DNA of 64,000 bases from positions 1 to 64,000 of the forward strand of contig CAKRDD010000009.1 of the NCBI GenBank assembly GCA_934309345.1, given 5' to 3'. The notes under the pieces are model-generated. The model saw only the letters and a list, made by a program, of their open reading frames with translations. It was not told the DNA's origin and searched no databases. Origin of the DNA: an uncultured Mediterraneibacter sp. (GTDB lineage: Bacteria > Bacillota > Clostridia > Lachnospirales > Lachnospiraceae). Below are positions 16,114 through 25,858 of this stretch, in pieces (the first letter of the stretch is position 1; each line of letters starts with the position of its first letter). A program made the translations under genes and the position numbers.

Positions 16114-16142
16114 TGGAAATATGAGACTTTATATGCTATACT
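16114..16142 (+). promoter_or_regulatory. Probable tig promoter
   Basis: TGGAAA (16114-16119) and an extended -10 TGCTATACT (TATACT at 16137-16142) with 17-base spacing, about 85 bases before the tig start. The -35 match is weak; the extended -10 carries the call. Confidence 0.5.
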
Positions 16143-16226
16143 GTTTCAATGACTGCGAATGTATACTTTTAAGAAATTAATTCGTTCGATAAGTAAAGAA
16201 TTTGCTTATAATCAAGGAGGAAGAAA

Positions 16227-17516
16227 ATGAGTTTACAGGTAGAAAAATTAGAGCATAATATGGCAAAGCTGACAATTGAAGTTTCAGCTGAAGAAGTAGA
16301 GAAGGCACTGCAGGCAGCTTACTTAAAAGAGCGCAGCAAGATCAGTCTTCCAGGATTCCGTAAAGGAAAAGTTCCGCGTCAGATGATCGAGAAGATGTAC
16401 GGACCGGAAGTATTCTATGATGAAGCAGCAAATCACATGATCTCTGAAGCATATGCTAAGGCATACGATGAGAGTGAGCTTGAGATTGCTTCCCAGCCGA
16501 CAATTGATATTGTTCAGCTTGAGAAGGGAAAACCGTTCATCTTCACAGCAGAAGTTGCAGTTAAACCAGAAGTTAAACTTGGAGAGTACAAAGGACTTAA
16601 AGTTGACAAATATTCTACAAGAGTAACACAGAAGGAAGTTGATGAGGAGATCGAGAAGGTTCGTGAGCAGCATGCAAGAATCGTTGAGGTTACTGACAGA
16701 GCTGTAGCAGATAAAGATGATGTTACACTTGATTTCGAAGGATTTGTTGATGGTGTTGCATTCGAAGGCGGAAAAGGTGAGAACTATCCGCTGACAATCG
16801 GATCTGGTTCTTTCATTCCAGGATTCGAGGAGCAGCTGATCGGAGCTGAGATTGACAAAGAAGTAGAAGTTAAGGTTACATTCCCAGAAGATTATCATTC
16901 AGAAGATCTGAAAGGAAAAGAAGCTGTATTCAAATGCACAGTACACGCAATCAGAGCAAAAGAGCTTCCGGAAGTAGATGATGAGTTCGCATCTGACGTT
17001 TCCGAGAAGGCTGAGACACTTGATGCTTACAGAGCAGAAGTAAAGGCTCAGATCAAAGAGCGTAAAGAGAACGAAGGAAAGGCTAAGAAAGAAGATCAGG
17101 CTGTAGAGCAGGCAGTTGCTAATGCAGAGATCGATCTTCCGGAACCAATGGTTGACCTTCAGGCTAAGCAGATGGCTGATGATTTTGCACGTCGCATTAT
17201 GCAGCAGGGACTCAGCGTAGAGCAGTACTTCCAGTTCACAGGTCTCTCAGAAGAGAAGATGATGGAAGAGCTTAAGCCACAGGCTGAGAAGAGAATCAGA
17301 ACAAGACTTGTTCTTGAAGCAATCGTAGCAGCAGAGAATATTGAAGTATCTGATGAGCGTCTTGATGAAGAGTTAGCTAAGATGGCTGAGTCTTACAAGA
17401 TGGAAGTTGAGAAGCTGAAAGAGTTCATGGGTGAGAACGAGAAGAAGCAGATGAAAGAGGATATTGCAGTACAGGATGCAGTTACTCTGATCGTTGATGC
17501 ATCTGTAGAAGGCTAA
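16227..17516 (+). CDS. tig: Trigger factor, ribosome-associated chaperone
   Basis: A 429-residue folding catalyst that sits at the ribosome exit tunnel. The N-terminal ribosome-binding domain contains the signature LPGFRKGKVPRQMIEK (about 41-57), followed by an FKBP-type prolyl isomerase domain (about 155-245, DDVTLDFEGFVDGVAFEGG) and a long C-terminal helical chaperone domain. An AAGGAGGAAG site precedes ATG 16227. It starts the tig-clpP-clpX-lon series, a common grouping of folding and degradation genes in Firmicutes. Confidence 0.95.
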   Translation: MSLQVEKLEHNMAKLTIEVSAEEVEKALQAAYLKERSKISLPGFRKGKVPRQMIEKMYGPEVFYDEAANHMISEAYAKAYDESELEIASQPTIDIVQLEKGKPFIFTAEVAVKPEVKLGEYKGLKVDKYSTRVTQKEVDEEIEKVREQHARIVEVTDRAVADKDDVTLDFEGFVDGVAFEGGKGENYPLTIGSGSFIPGFEEQLIGAEIDKEVEVKVTFPEDYHSEDLKGKEAVFKCTVHAIRAKELPEVDDEFASDVSEKAETLDAYRAEVKAQIKERKENEGKAKKEDQAVEQAVANAEIDLPEPMVDLQAKQMADDFARRIMQQGLSVEQYFQFTGLSEEKMMEELKPQAEKRIRTRLVLEAIVAAENIEVSDERLDEELAKMAESYKMEVEKLKEFMGENEKKQMKEDIAVQDAVTLIVDASVEG

Positions 17517-17539
17517 TCATTTATTGGATTTCTTGAGAG

Positions 17540-17571
17540 GGTGCGCCTGTATATCAGGTGTGCCTTTTCTC
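17540..17571 (+). terminator. Likely terminator or attenuator between tig and clpP
   Basis: GGTGCGCCTG (17540-17549) pairs with CAGGTGTGCC (17555-17564), with three G-U pairs, followed by TTTTCTCTTT. The T run is short, so it may only partly separate tig from clpP. Confidence 0.6.
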
Positions 17572-17607
17572 TTTAGCGACAATCATATAGAAAAGGAAGG
17601 ATAGCAT

Positions 17608-18189
17608 ATGAGTTTAGTACCTTATGTCATTGAGCAGACAAGCCGCGGAGAGCGTTCCTATGATATTTATTCAAGACTTTTAAAGGAGCGTATCATTTTC
17701 CTCGGAGAAGAAGTAAATGATGTGTCAGCAAGCGTGATCGTTGCACAGCTTCTGTTCTTGGAGGCAGACGATCCGGATAAGGATATCCAGCTGTATATTA
17801 ACAGCCCGGGAGGATCTGTAACAGCAGGTCTGGCAATCTACGATACAATGCAGTACATCAAGTGTGATGTTTCAACAGTATGTATCGGTATGGCAGCCAG
17901 CATGGGCGCATTCCTGCTTTCCGGTGGAAAGAAAGGAAAGAGATTTGCCCTTCCGAACGCTGAAATCATGATTCATCAGCCATCCGGTGGTGCACAGGGA
18001 CAGGCAACAGAGATTCAGATTGCAGCAGAACATATTCTTCGTACAAAGAAGAAATTAAATGAGATCCTGGCAGCAAATACAGGAAAGCCGCTGGAAGTGA
18101 TCCAGCAGGATACAGAGCGTGACAATTTCATGTCTGCAGAAGAGGCGAAAGAGTACGGTCTGATCGACGAAGTAATAGTAAACCATTAA
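17608..18189 (+). CDS. clpP: ATP-dependent Clp protease proteolytic subunit
   Basis: A 193-residue serine protease that forms the two-ring degradation chamber served by ClpX. The catalytic triad is visible: Ser98 in GMAASMGAFLL, His123 in MIHQPSGG, and the Asp in the RDNFMSAEEA region. The oxyanion segment NSPGGSVTAG is conserved. Length and sequence are typical. It is followed 22 bases later by clpX, its ATPase partner. Confidence 0.96.
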   Translation: MSLVPYVIEQTSRGERSYDIYSRLLKERIIFLGEEVNDVSASVIVAQLLFLEADDPDKDIQLYINSPGGSVTAGLAIYDTMQYIKCDVSTVCIGMAASMGAFLLSGGKKGKRFALPNAEIMIHQPSGGAQGQATEIQIAAEHILRTKKKLNEILAANTGKPLEVIQQDTERDNFMSAEEAKEYGLIDEVIVNH

Positions 18190-18211
18190 TTGGTTATTGA
18201 GGTGACAGAAT

Positions 18212-19483
18212 ATGGCAGGAAAAAAGACTGAGGATATCGTAAGATGCTCGTTTTGTAATAAGACACAATCCCAGGTCCGTAAGATGATCGCAGGACCAAG
18301 CGGTACTTATATCTGTGATGATTGTGTTGCTATTTGTACTGAGATCATTGAGGAAGAATTAGATTTTAATGACAGAGCTGCACTTGACGATATTAATCTC
18401 CTGACACCGGAAGAGATGAAAGCTTTTCTGGACGAATATGTGATTGGACAGGATGAGGCGAAGAAAGTTCTTTCTGTTGCAGTTTACAATCATTATAAGA
18501 GAATTCTGGCAGAACAGGATCTTGGAGTAGAACTTCAGAAGAGTAATATCCTGATGCTTGGACCAACAGGATGTGGTAAGACACTTCTGGCACAGACACT
18601 TGCAAAAGTGCTGAATGTTCCATTTGCAATCGCAGACGCTACAGCACTGACTGAAGCCGGATATGTTGGAGAAGATGTTGAAAATATTCTTCTTAAGGTG
18701 ATTCAGGCAGCTGATGGTGATATTGAGCGTGCAGAGCACGGAATTATTTATATTGATGAGATTGATAAAATCACAAGAAAATCAGAAAATCCATCGATCA
18801 CACGAGATGTTTCCGGAGAAGGAGTTCAGCAGGCACTTCTGAAAATCATAGAGGGAACAGTTGCTTCTGTTCCACCGCAGGGCGGAAGAAAGCATCCACA
18901 TCAGGAGCTGATCCAGATTGATACAACGAACATCCTGTTTATCTGTGGTGGTGCTTTTGAAGGAATCGATAAGATCATTGAGACAAGAATCGATAGAAAA
19001 TCAATCGGATTCAATGCAGAGATCGCATCAAAACATGAGTACGATATGGATGTACTTCTTCAGGAAGCACTTCCACAGGATCTTGTAAAGTTTGGTCTGA
19101 TCCCTGAGTTGGTCGGAAGACTTCCAGTGACAGTATCATTGGATCTTCTGGATAAGGATGCGTTGATCCGTATTCTTACAGAACCAAAGAGCGCAATTGT
19201 AAAGCAGTATCAGAAACTTCTGGAACTGGATGGTGTGAAACTTGAATTTGATAAAGATGCTCTGTTGGAGATCGCAGAGACAACACTGAAACGTAAGACA
19301 GGTGCAAGAGGTCTTCGTGCGATCATGGAGAATATCATGATGGATACAATGTTTACAGTACCGTCAGATAAGACAATCAAGGAATGCCGCATTACGAAGG
19401 AAGCGGTTCTTGGAATAGAAGAACCGAAGTATACTCGTGATGATGAGGAGAGAAAATCATTCCTGACAGCGGAGAGCAAATAG
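18212..19483 (+). CDS. clpX: Clp protease ATP-binding subunit ClpX
   Basis: A 423-residue AAA+ unfoldase. The N-terminal zinc domain has two Cys pairs (CSFC and CDDC, about 11-38) for substrate and adaptor binding; Walker A is GPTGCGKT, Walker B IIYIDEIDKI, with sensor and arginine-finger segments (ELVGRLPV, GARGLRAIMEN). It recognises tagged substrates and feeds them to ClpP encoded upstream. RBS GAGGTG. A terminator follows. Confidence 0.96.
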   Translation: MAGKKTEDIVRCSFCNKTQSQVRKMIAGPSGTYICDDCVAICTEIIEEELDFNDRAALDDINLLTPEEMKAFLDEYVIGQDEAKKVLSVAVYNHYKRILAEQDLGVELQKSNILMLGPTGCGKTLLAQTLAKVLNVPFAIADATALTEAGYVGEDVENILLKVIQAADGDIERAEHGIIYIDEIDKITRKSENPSITRDVSGEGVQQALLKIIEGTVASVPPQGGRKHPHQELIQIDTTNILFICGGAFEGIDKIIETRIDRKSIGFNAEIASKHEYDMDVLLQEALPQDLVKFGLIPELVGRLPVTVSLDLLDKDALIRILTEPKSAIVKQYQKLLELDGVKLEFDKDALLEIAETTLKRKTGARGLRAIMENIMMDTMFTVPSDKTIKECRITKEAVLGIEEPKYTRDDEERKSFLTAESK

Positions 19484-19528
19484 CAACTGGATACAGGAAT
19501 CCTGCAAACAGTTGCGGAGTATAAAACG

Positions 19529-19568
19529 AGGCGGGAGTGATGGAACATCCATCCTACCCGCCTTTTCT
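19529..19568 (+). terminator. Rho-independent terminator after clpX
   Basis: AGGCGGG pairs with CCCGCCT, with an inner GATGG/CCATC stem, and the T-rich TTTTCT follows. The lon RBS comes four bases later, so it may act as a partial terminator between clpX and lon. Confidence 0.75.
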
Positions 19569-19585
19569 AACGAGGAGGAATTGAA

Positions 19586-21904
19586 TTGGACAACGAGACA
19601 AGAAGTCTCCCTATGGTTGCTTTAAGAGGATTAACAATCATGCCGGAGATGGTCGTTCATTTTGATGTGAGCAGAGAACGCTCCATCGCTGCAATTCAGC
19701 AGGCAATGGTTGAAGAGCAGGAGATATTTCTGGTTGCCCAGAAATCAATAGAGACAGAGAACCCAGGGCAGGAAGATGTCTACGAGATTGGAACAGTAGC
19801 CTCTGTAAAACAATTGATTAAATTGTCAAAGAAAGTTGTCAGGGTTCTTGTAGAGGGAAAGAACCGTGCAGTTCTTAAGAAAATTGAAGAGACAGATCCT
19901 TATCTTCGTGCGGAAGTAGAAGTTCTGGAAGAACAGGAGATCACGATTCCGGATGATCTGAACGCGGAAGCAATGATGCGCGGACTGAAGGAAATCCTTG
20001 CAGAATACGCAGCAAAGAATGGAAAAATATCCAAAGAATCTGTTGCAGAGCTATTAGATATTACAGATTTGAAACGTCTGGTAAATGAGGTAGCTGCAAA
20101 TATTTCATTGAAATATAAGGATCAACAGGAACTTTTGGAAGAACTGGACTTCTGGAGCCGATATGAGAAGCTGTCATTGAAGCTTGTGAATGAAATGCAG
20201 ATCCTGGAGATCAAAGAAGAACTCCAGCGCAAAGTAAAAAGTCAGGTTGATAAACATCAGAAAGAATATTTGTTAAGAGAACAGTTAAAAGTGATTCGTG
20301 AGGAGTTGGGCGAAGATTCTACATTTTCTGATGCAGATGAATTTGAAGAGGCATGCAGTAAGCTGGACGCACCGGAAGAGGTGAAAGAAAAGCTTAAAAA
20401 GGAGATCGGCCGATTTAAAAATACAATCGGTTCTCAGGCAGAAAATGGTGTGATTCGTACATATATTGAGACCATCTTGGAGATGCCGTGGAACAAACGC
20501 GCAGAAGATAATACTGACATTAACTATGCGAAAGAAGTTCTGGAAGCAGACCACTATGGCCTGGAACAGGTGAAAGAAAGAATCCTGGAATTCCTGGCAG
20601 TAAGGACGCTGACAAAGAAAGGAGAAAGCCCGATCCTTTGTCTGGTTGGACCGCCAGGTACAGGTAAAACTTCTATTGCAAAGTCCCTGGCACGTTCTCT
20701 TAAGAAACCGTTTGTGCGCATTTCTTTAGGAGGAGTACGTGACGAAGCTGAGATCCGCGGTCATCGTAAGACTTATGTAGGAGCAATGCCCGGAAGAATT
20801 GCAAATGGAATCCGCACGGCAGGCGTGAAGAATCCGGTCCTTCTTCTCGACGAAATCGATAAGGTAAGCACAGACTATAAAGGGGATACATTTTCTGCAC
20901 TTCTTGAAGTTCTGGACAGTGAACAGAACAGTAAGTTCAGTGACCATTATCTGGAAGTTCCTCTGGATCTGTCAGAGGTTACATTTATCACAACAGCGAA
21001 CACCTTACAGACGATTCCGAGACCACTTCTGGACAGAATGGAGATCATAGAGATCACAAGTTATACAGAAAATGAGAAACTTCATATTGCAATGGAACAT
21101 CTGATTCCAAAGCAGCTGGAGAAACATGGAATTACGAATGAACAGCTAAGCTTCAGCAAGAAAGCTATTTGGAAGATCGCGCATAACTATACGAAAGAAG
21201 CAGGTGTTCGTCAGTTAGAGCGTGAAATCGGAAACATTTGCCGTAAGGCAGCAAAAGAGCTTCTTACAACTGAGAAAGAGAAGATCACTGTGACAGACAG
21301 AAATCTTCATAAATTTCTCGGAAAAGAGAAATACTCTTATCAGATGGCAAATGCAGCACCGGAAGTTGGTATTGTGCGTGGACTTGCATGGACAAGTGTC
21401 GGAGGAGATACGCTTCAGATTGAGGTAAATGTGATGCCAGGTAAAGGGGAAATCATGTTGACCGGACAACTTGGAGATGTGATGAAAGAATCTGCCCGTG
21501 CCGGAATCAGCTATATCCGTTCTGTAAGCAAGAAGTATGCGATTGCAGATGACTTTTTTGAAAAACATGATATTCATGTGCATATACCGGAGGGAGCAGT
21601 GCCAAAAGACGGACCATCAGCCGGAATCACAATGGCAACAGCAATGCTTTCTGCTGTGACAGGCAAGAAAGTCCGGGCAGATCTTGCAATGACAGGTGAG
21701 ATTACCTTGAGAGGCCGCGTGCTTCCAATCGGAGGATTGAAAGAAAAACTTCTGGCCGCTAAAAATGCCGGAATACAGACGGTGCTTGTTCCAAAAGAAA
21801 ACACAGCAGATGTAGAAGAACTTTCATCTGAAATTACAAAAGGACTGGAAATTATTCCGGTTGAGACAATGGAAGAAGTCTTAAAGAAAGCACTGACAAG
21901 ATAA
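19586..21904 (+). CDS. lon: ATP-dependent protease Lon
   Basis: A 772-residue AAA+ protease that degrades misfolded and regulatory proteins. The N-terminal substrate-binding domain (about 1-200, LPMVALRGLTIMPEMVVHFDV) leads to a coiled region, the AAA+ module with Walker A GPPGTGKTS and Walker B VLLLDEIDKV, and the C-terminal protease domain with the catalytic Ser in PKDGPSAGITMATA and the Lys in the following helix region. The start is TTG 19586, spaced seven bases from GAGGAGG; no suitable ATG lies nearby. Confidence 0.95.
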   Translation: MDNETRSLPMVALRGLTIMPEMVVHFDVSRERSIAAIQQAMVEEQEIFLVAQKSIETENPGQEDVYEIGTVASVKQLIKLSKKVVRVLVEGKNRAVLKKIEETDPYLRAEVEVLEEQEITIPDDLNAEAMMRGLKEILAEYAAKNGKISKESVAELLDITDLKRLVNEVAANISLKYKDQQELLEELDFWSRYEKLSLKLVNEMQILEIKEELQRKVKSQVDKHQKEYLLREQLKVIREELGEDSTFSDADEFEEACSKLDAPEEVKEKLKKEIGRFKNTIGSQAENGVIRTYIETILEMPWNKRAEDNTDINYAKEVLEADHYGLEQVKERILEFLAVRTLTKKGESPILCLVGPPGTGKTSIAKSLARSLKKPFVRISLGGVRDEAEIRGHRKTYVGAMPGRIANGIRTAGVKNPVLLLDEIDKVSTDYKGDTFSALLEVLDSEQNSKFSDHYLEVPLDLSEVTFITTANTLQTIPRPLLDRMEIIEITSYTENEKLHIAMEHLIPKQLEKHGITNEQLSFSKKAIWKIAHNYTKEAGVRQLEREIGNICRKAAKELLTTEKEKITVTDRNLHKFLGKEKYSYQMANAAPEVGIVRGLAWTSVGGDTLQIEVNVMPGKGEIMLTGQLGDVMKESARAGISYIRSVSKKYAIADDFFEKHDIHVHIPEGAVPKDGPSAGITMATAMLSAVTGKKVRADLAMTGEITLRGRVLPIGGLKEKLLAAKNAGIQTVLVPKENTADVEELSSEITKGLEIIPVETMEEVLKKALTR

Positions 21905-21988
21905 AAGGTATTGTGAGGAGTAAGTGATAAAAAGATTGCTTCTGACAACATATTGCAATAGAATAGAAAGAAAGGAGGAGCAAACGAC

Positions 21989-22609
21989 ATGGTCATTAAA
22001 AATATAAATCTGGAAACAGTTTGTGGAATCACAAGTGTTCTTCCGGAAAATGATAAGCCTGAGATTGCATTTGCAGGAAAATCAAATGTAGGAAAATCAT
22101 CTCTGATCAATGCATTGATGAACCGCAAGTCTTATGCGAGAATCTCAGCAACACCGGGAAAGACACAGACAATCAATTTCTATACGATTAATGAGGAAAT
22201 GTATCTGGTCGATCTTCCGGGATATGGATACGCCAAGGTTTCCGAGCAGGAAAAGATTCAGTGGGGAAAACTGATCGAGCGTTATCTGCATACATCCAAG
22301 CAGCTTAAGGCGGTATTTCTTTTGATCGATATCCGTCACGATCCGTCTGCAAATGATAAAATGATGTATCAGTGGATTCTGGATCAGGGATATCAGCCGA
22401 TCATTATCGCAACAAAGCTCGATAAGATCAAACGCAGTCAGGTACAGAAGCACATTAAAATGCTGAAGACAGGTCTGCAGCTTGTGCCGGGAACAAAAGT
22501 AATTCCATTCTCATCCCAGACAAAACAGGGAAGAGATGAGATTTGGGAACTGATTGAGACAGAATATCTCGGATATGGAAATGACGAGGGGGCAGAGGAT
22601 GACGAATAA
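21989..22609 (+). CDS. engB: Ribosome biogenesis GTP-binding protein EngB/YsxC
   Basis: A 206-residue TRAFAC GTPase needed for large-subunit assembly. G1 is AGKSNVGKSSL, G2 follows at ARISATPGKTQTINFY, G3 is LVDLPGYGYA, and G4 is ATKLDKIK. RBS AAAGGAGG. It overlaps the next gene by 11 bases. The lon-engB order is common in Firmicutes, so it is probably co-expressed with lon. Confidence 0.95.
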   Translation: MVIKNINLETVCGITSVLPENDKPEIAFAGKSNVGKSSLINALMNRKSYARISATPGKTQTINFYTINEEMYLVDLPGYGYAKVSEQEKIQWGKLIERYLHTSKQLKAVFLLIDIRHDPSANDKMMYQWILDQGYQPIIIATKLDKIKRSQVQKHIKMLKTGLQLVPGTKVIPFSSQTKQGRDEIWELIETEYLGYGNDEGAEDDE

Positions 22610-23723
22610 GCGCCCATACTGGCAGGTTGCTGTAAGTCTGCTTTTCAGCATAGCAGCAACAGTCGGATTTGTACTCATCGGATGGAAATTACTTGGATTT
22701 CTTATGCCGTTTGTGGTTGGATGGATCATTGCATCCATCGCCACACCGGTTGTCAATTGGTTGGAAAAACGTCTGAAGATCAGAAAAAAACTGGGATCTG
22801 TATTGATTATTATTGGAGTTCTGGCACTGATGGGGGTGCTTGGATATTTTGCAGTCAGCTGGTTGATCTCAGAAATAAGTAGTCTGATCAAAGACTTTCC
22901 GGAAATGTATGTGCAACTTGAAACCGGATTACGTCAGATTGGTGATTCTATGTCTGGAATCTTTAAGAAACTGCCGGATGGAATTCAGAATGGATGGACA
23001 ACGGCAGTGACGAATCTGGATGATACGATGGGCAGTCTGATGGGAAAAATCAGTGAGCCAACGGTAAGCGCTGCAGGAAATATCGCAAAGCGTGTGCCAA
23101 GTTATCTGGTATCAACAATCGTTGCGGTCATGTCTTCCTATTTCTTTATCTCGGAGCGAGAAGAAGTTGTGACATGGGTCAAACAGATTGCGCCAAAATC
23201 AATTACCGAACGAATGACTATGGTGATCGATAATCTGAAATATGCAGTTGGTGGATATTTTAAAGCACAGTTTAAGATCATGGGAATTGTATTTCTGATT
23301 CTGGCTGTAGGACTTGGATTTTTGAGAGTCCATTACTTTGTATTGTCTGCATTTTTGATTGCATTTCTTGATTTTCTACCGTTTTTTGGAACGGGAACTG
23401 CGATGATTCCGTGGGCTATATATGCGGTTTTTATGGGGGATTATAAGCGCGCTGTGGTACTTGTTGTGGTTTATGCGATCACACAGATTGTCAGACAGTT
23501 AATTCAGCCGAAACTTGTCGGAGACAGTGTTGGATTAAATCCGCTGGTTACACTGCTTTTGATTTATATCGGATATCGGATTGGTGGAGTGATCTGGATG
23601 ATTCTTGCTGTTCCGGTCGGCATGGTAATTATAAATATGTGTCAGGCAGGGGCATTTGATTATATTTTTGACGATATAAAGACTCTTATTGTTGGAATTT
23701 TGAAATTAAGAGATGAGGAATAA
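22599..23723 (+). CDS. AI-2E family transporter-like permease
   Basis: A 374-residue membrane protein with about seven transmembrane segments. The run near residues 215-300 (GGYFKAQFKIMGIVFLILAVGLGFL, FLDFLPFFGTGTAMIPWAIY, then RQLIQPKLVGDSVGLNPL) is typical of the AI-2E/YdbI/PerM family. Known members export a range of small solutes or ions, and a role in autoinducer-2 export is not implied by homology. ATG 22599 follows GAGGGGG and lies inside the end of engB; an in-frame ATG further upstream at 22554 has no site. Confidence 0.88.
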   Translation: MTNKRPYWQVAVSLLFSIAATVGFVLIGWKLLGFLMPFVVGWIIASIATPVVNWLEKRLKIRKKLGSVLIIIGVLALMGVLGYFAVSWLISEISSLIKDFPEMYVQLETGLRQIGDSMSGIFKKLPDGIQNGWTTAVTNLDDTMGSLMGKISEPTVSAAGNIAKRVPSYLVSTIVAVMSSYFFISEREEVVTWVKQIAPKSITERMTMVIDNLKYAVGGYFKAQFKIMGIVFLILAVGLGFLRVHYFVLSAFLIAFLDFLPFFGTGTAMIPWAIYAVFMGDYKRAVVLVVVYAITQIVRQLIQPKLVGDSVGLNPLVTLLLIYIGYRIGGVIWMILAVPVGMVIINMCQAGAFDYIFDDIKTLIVGILKLRDEE

Positions 23724-23767
23724 TGAGACAAAAAGGTACTAGAAAGTAATTGAAAGGAGAAATATAT

Positions 23768-25141
23768 ATGAGCAATTATGATGTAATTATTATCGGTGCA
23801 GGACCTGGGGGAATCTTTGCAGCTTACGAGCTGGCAGAGAAAGCACCGGAACTGAAGGTGGCGGTCTTTGAGGCCGGAAATCCACTGGAGAAGAGAAAAT
23901 GCCCAATCGACGGAAAGAAGATTAAGAGCTGCGTGAACTGCAAGACATGCGCGATTATGAGTGGATTCGGCGGAGCAGGAGCATTTTCAGATGGAAAATA
24001 CAATATCACGAACAATTTTGGTGGAACATTGTATGAGTACATTGGAAAAGAAACAGCAATCGATCTGATGAATTATGTTGATGAAATCAATGTGAAATTC
24101 GGTGGTGAGGGTACAAAAATGTATTCTACATCAGGAACACATATCAAGAAGCTCTGTATGCAGAATAAGCTGAATCTTCTGGATGCATCTGTCCGCCATC
24201 TTGGAACAGATATCAACTATGTTGTTCTTGAAAATCTTTATGCAAAGCTGAAAGATTCTGTAGAGTTCCGTTTCAATTGTCATGTAGATGATGTGGAAGC
24301 GATTGACGGTGGATATCGTGTGATCACAAAAGATGGTGTAGATGAGTGTAAGAAATGTATCGTTTCTGTAGGAAGAAGTGGAAGCAAATGGATGGAGAAA
24401 GTGTGCGAGAATCTTGATATCACAACAAAATCCAATCGTGTAGATATCGGAGTACGTGTGGAACTTCCAGCTGTTATTTTTTCACATCTTACAGATGAAT
24501 TATACGAGAGTAAAATTGTATACAGAACAGAGAAGTTTGAAGATAAAGTCAGAACTTTCTGTATGAATCCGAATGGAATTGTTGTAAATGAGAATACAAA
24601 TGGAATCGTTACAGTAAACGGACATAGCTATGAAGATCCGGCGAAGCAGACAGAGAATACAAACTTTGCGCTTCTTGTGGAGAAACATTTTTCAGAGCCG
24701 TTCAAAGACAGTAACGGATATGGTGAAAGTATTGCACGCCTGTCTAATATGCTTGGAGGTGGTGTCCTTGTACAGCGCTTTGGAGATCTGATTCGTGGAA
24801 GGAGAAGTACACCGGCACGAATTGCAGAGAGTTTCCTGACACCGACACTTTCCGCAGAACCGGGAGATTTGAGCCTTGTATTGCCGAAACGTATTCTTGA
24901 TGGAATCATCGAGATGATCTACGCCTTGGACAAGATTGCACCTGGAACAGCAAACGACGATACACTGCTCTATGGTGTAGAAGTTAAGTTCTACAATATG
25001 GAAGTGAAACTGGATGAGCATCTTGAAACAAAACACAAAGGTCTGTATGTGATCGGAGACGGAAGTGGAGTAACACATTCTCTGTCACATGCATCAGCAA
25101 GTGGTGTGTTTGTAGCGAGAGAGATTGTAGAAGAAGCGTGA
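23768..25141 (+). CDS. FAD-dependent oxidoreductase (YtfP/HI0933-like NAD(P)/FAD family)
   Basis: A 457-residue flavoprotein. A Rossmann FAD-binding motif opens it (YDVIIIGAGPGGIFAAYELAEK) and the C-terminal GLYVIGDGSGVTHSLSHA closes the FAD site. Between them a Cys-rich segment CPIDGKKIKSCVNCKTCAIMSGFGG (about 47-72) is characteristic of this clostridial family and could hold a metal or redox thiols. Substrate unknown. ATG 23768 follows AAAGGAG. A long-stem terminator follows the gene. Confidence 0.85.
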   Translation: MSNYDVIIIGAGPGGIFAAYELAEKAPELKVAVFEAGNPLEKRKCPIDGKKIKSCVNCKTCAIMSGFGGAGAFSDGKYNITNNFGGTLYEYIGKETAIDLMNYVDEINVKFGGEGTKMYSTSGTHIKKLCMQNKLNLLDASVRHLGTDINYVVLENLYAKLKDSVEFRFNCHVDDVEAIDGGYRVITKDGVDECKKCIVSVGRSGSKWMEKVCENLDITTKSNRVDIGVRVELPAVIFSHLTDELYESKIVYRTEKFEDKVRTFCMNPNGIVVNENTNGIVTVNGHSYEDPAKQTENTNFALLVEKHFSEPFKDSNGYGESIARLSNMLGGGVLVQRFGDLIRGRRSTPARIAESFLTPTLSAEPGDLSLVLPKRILDGIIEMIYALDKIAPGTANDDTLLYGVEVKFYNMEVKLDEHLETKHKGLYVIGDGSGVTHSLSHASASGVFVAREIVEEA

Positions 25142-25167
25142 ATTGATAGAAGTTAACAGTTAAAATA

Positions 25168-25241
25168 AAGGGAAGTTTTTCATTTGTAGAAATTACATGA
25201 AGTGTGTTTGTGTATTGCAGGTGAAAAACTTCCCTTTTTTC
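25168..25241 (+). terminator. Long-stem terminator
   Basis: AAGGGAAGTTTTTCA (25168-25182) pairs with TGAAAAACTTCCCTT (25222-25236) and a T run follows. The 39-base loop is unusually long. It ends the FAD oxidoreductase transcript. Confidence 0.75.
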
Positions 25242-25326
25242 TTATGTATAAAAAAAGAAACTTGAGTTTTTGTTGTTTTTACAAATAAAACAGTTGGATT
25301 TTGTTGATTCTTAATTAAAGTGTGTT

Positions 25327-25374
25327 GAGATTTATTGGAATCTCCTTGACAGAAAGGCATACAGATAGTATTAT
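25327..25374 (+). promoter_or_regulatory. Promoter of the microcompartment-like cluster
   Basis: TTGACA (25346-25351) and TATTAT (25369-25374) are exactly 17 bases apart, near consensus. A 6-base inverted repeat GAGATT/AATCTC (25327-25344) sits directly upstream of the -35 and could be a regulator site. The leader to the first start codon is about 100 bases. The rest of 25242-25481 shows no gene. Confidence 0.7.
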
Positions 25375-25481
25375 TTATAGTAAGAGAGTTTATGGCTGTG
25401 AATAGGGAATGTTAGTGGATTAACATACAGGATTGTATGAATGAGAATTACAGAATCTATGTGAAAGAGAGGAACTGACAG

Positions 25482-25847
25482 ATGGCGAATGATCACGGAG
25501 AACAGATTAGAATTGTACAGGAAACAGTTGCAGGTAAGGAGATTACATTTGCACATGTAATGGGAGGTCCGGCTCCGATTATTTATCAGAAACTCGGATT
25601 AAATCCACATCTGGATTATCGTTCTTCTGCAATTGGAGTTATGAATATGACTCCACCGGAGTCAGCAGTTATCGCATCTGATATTGCAGTGAAAAGCGGT
25701 AATGTTTATCTTGGATTCGCAGACCGTTTTACAGGCACACTGATTATTACAGGAGAGATTTCTGATGTTACATCTGCATTGACAGAAGTTGTGGATTATT
25801 TCAGAGATTCTCTTGGTTATGTAGTCTGTGATATTACAAAACGATAG
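25482..25847 (+). CDS. Microcompartment shell protein, PduU/EutS type
   Basis: A 121-residue protein matching the circularly permuted BMC-domain hexamer family (PduU, EutS). Similarity runs over the full length: an N-terminal strand segment IVQETVAGKEITFAHVMGG, LGLNPHLDYRSSAIGVMNMTPPESAVIASDIAVKSGNVYLGFADRFTGTLIITGEIS, then a C-terminal VVDYFRDSLGYVVCDITKR. PduU/EutS hexamers cap the shell with a small beta-barrel plug. It begins a three-gene cluster with a second PduU/EutS-like gene 11 bases later and an EutP/PduV-like gene. No diol or ethanolamine enzymes are nearby, so the cargo is unknown. Confidence 0.88.
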   Translation: MANDHGEQIRIVQETVAGKEITFAHVMGGPAPIIYQKLGLNPHLDYRSSAIGVMNMTPPESAVIASDIAVKSGNVYLGFADRFTGTLIITGEISDVTSALTEVVDYFRDSLGYVVCDITKR

Positions 25848-25858
25848 GAAGTGCGCTT

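Noticed and set aside
22682..22882. A 66-codon plus-strand frame inside the AI-2E family gene
   Set aside because: Alternate-frame shadow of the permease gene without an RBS.
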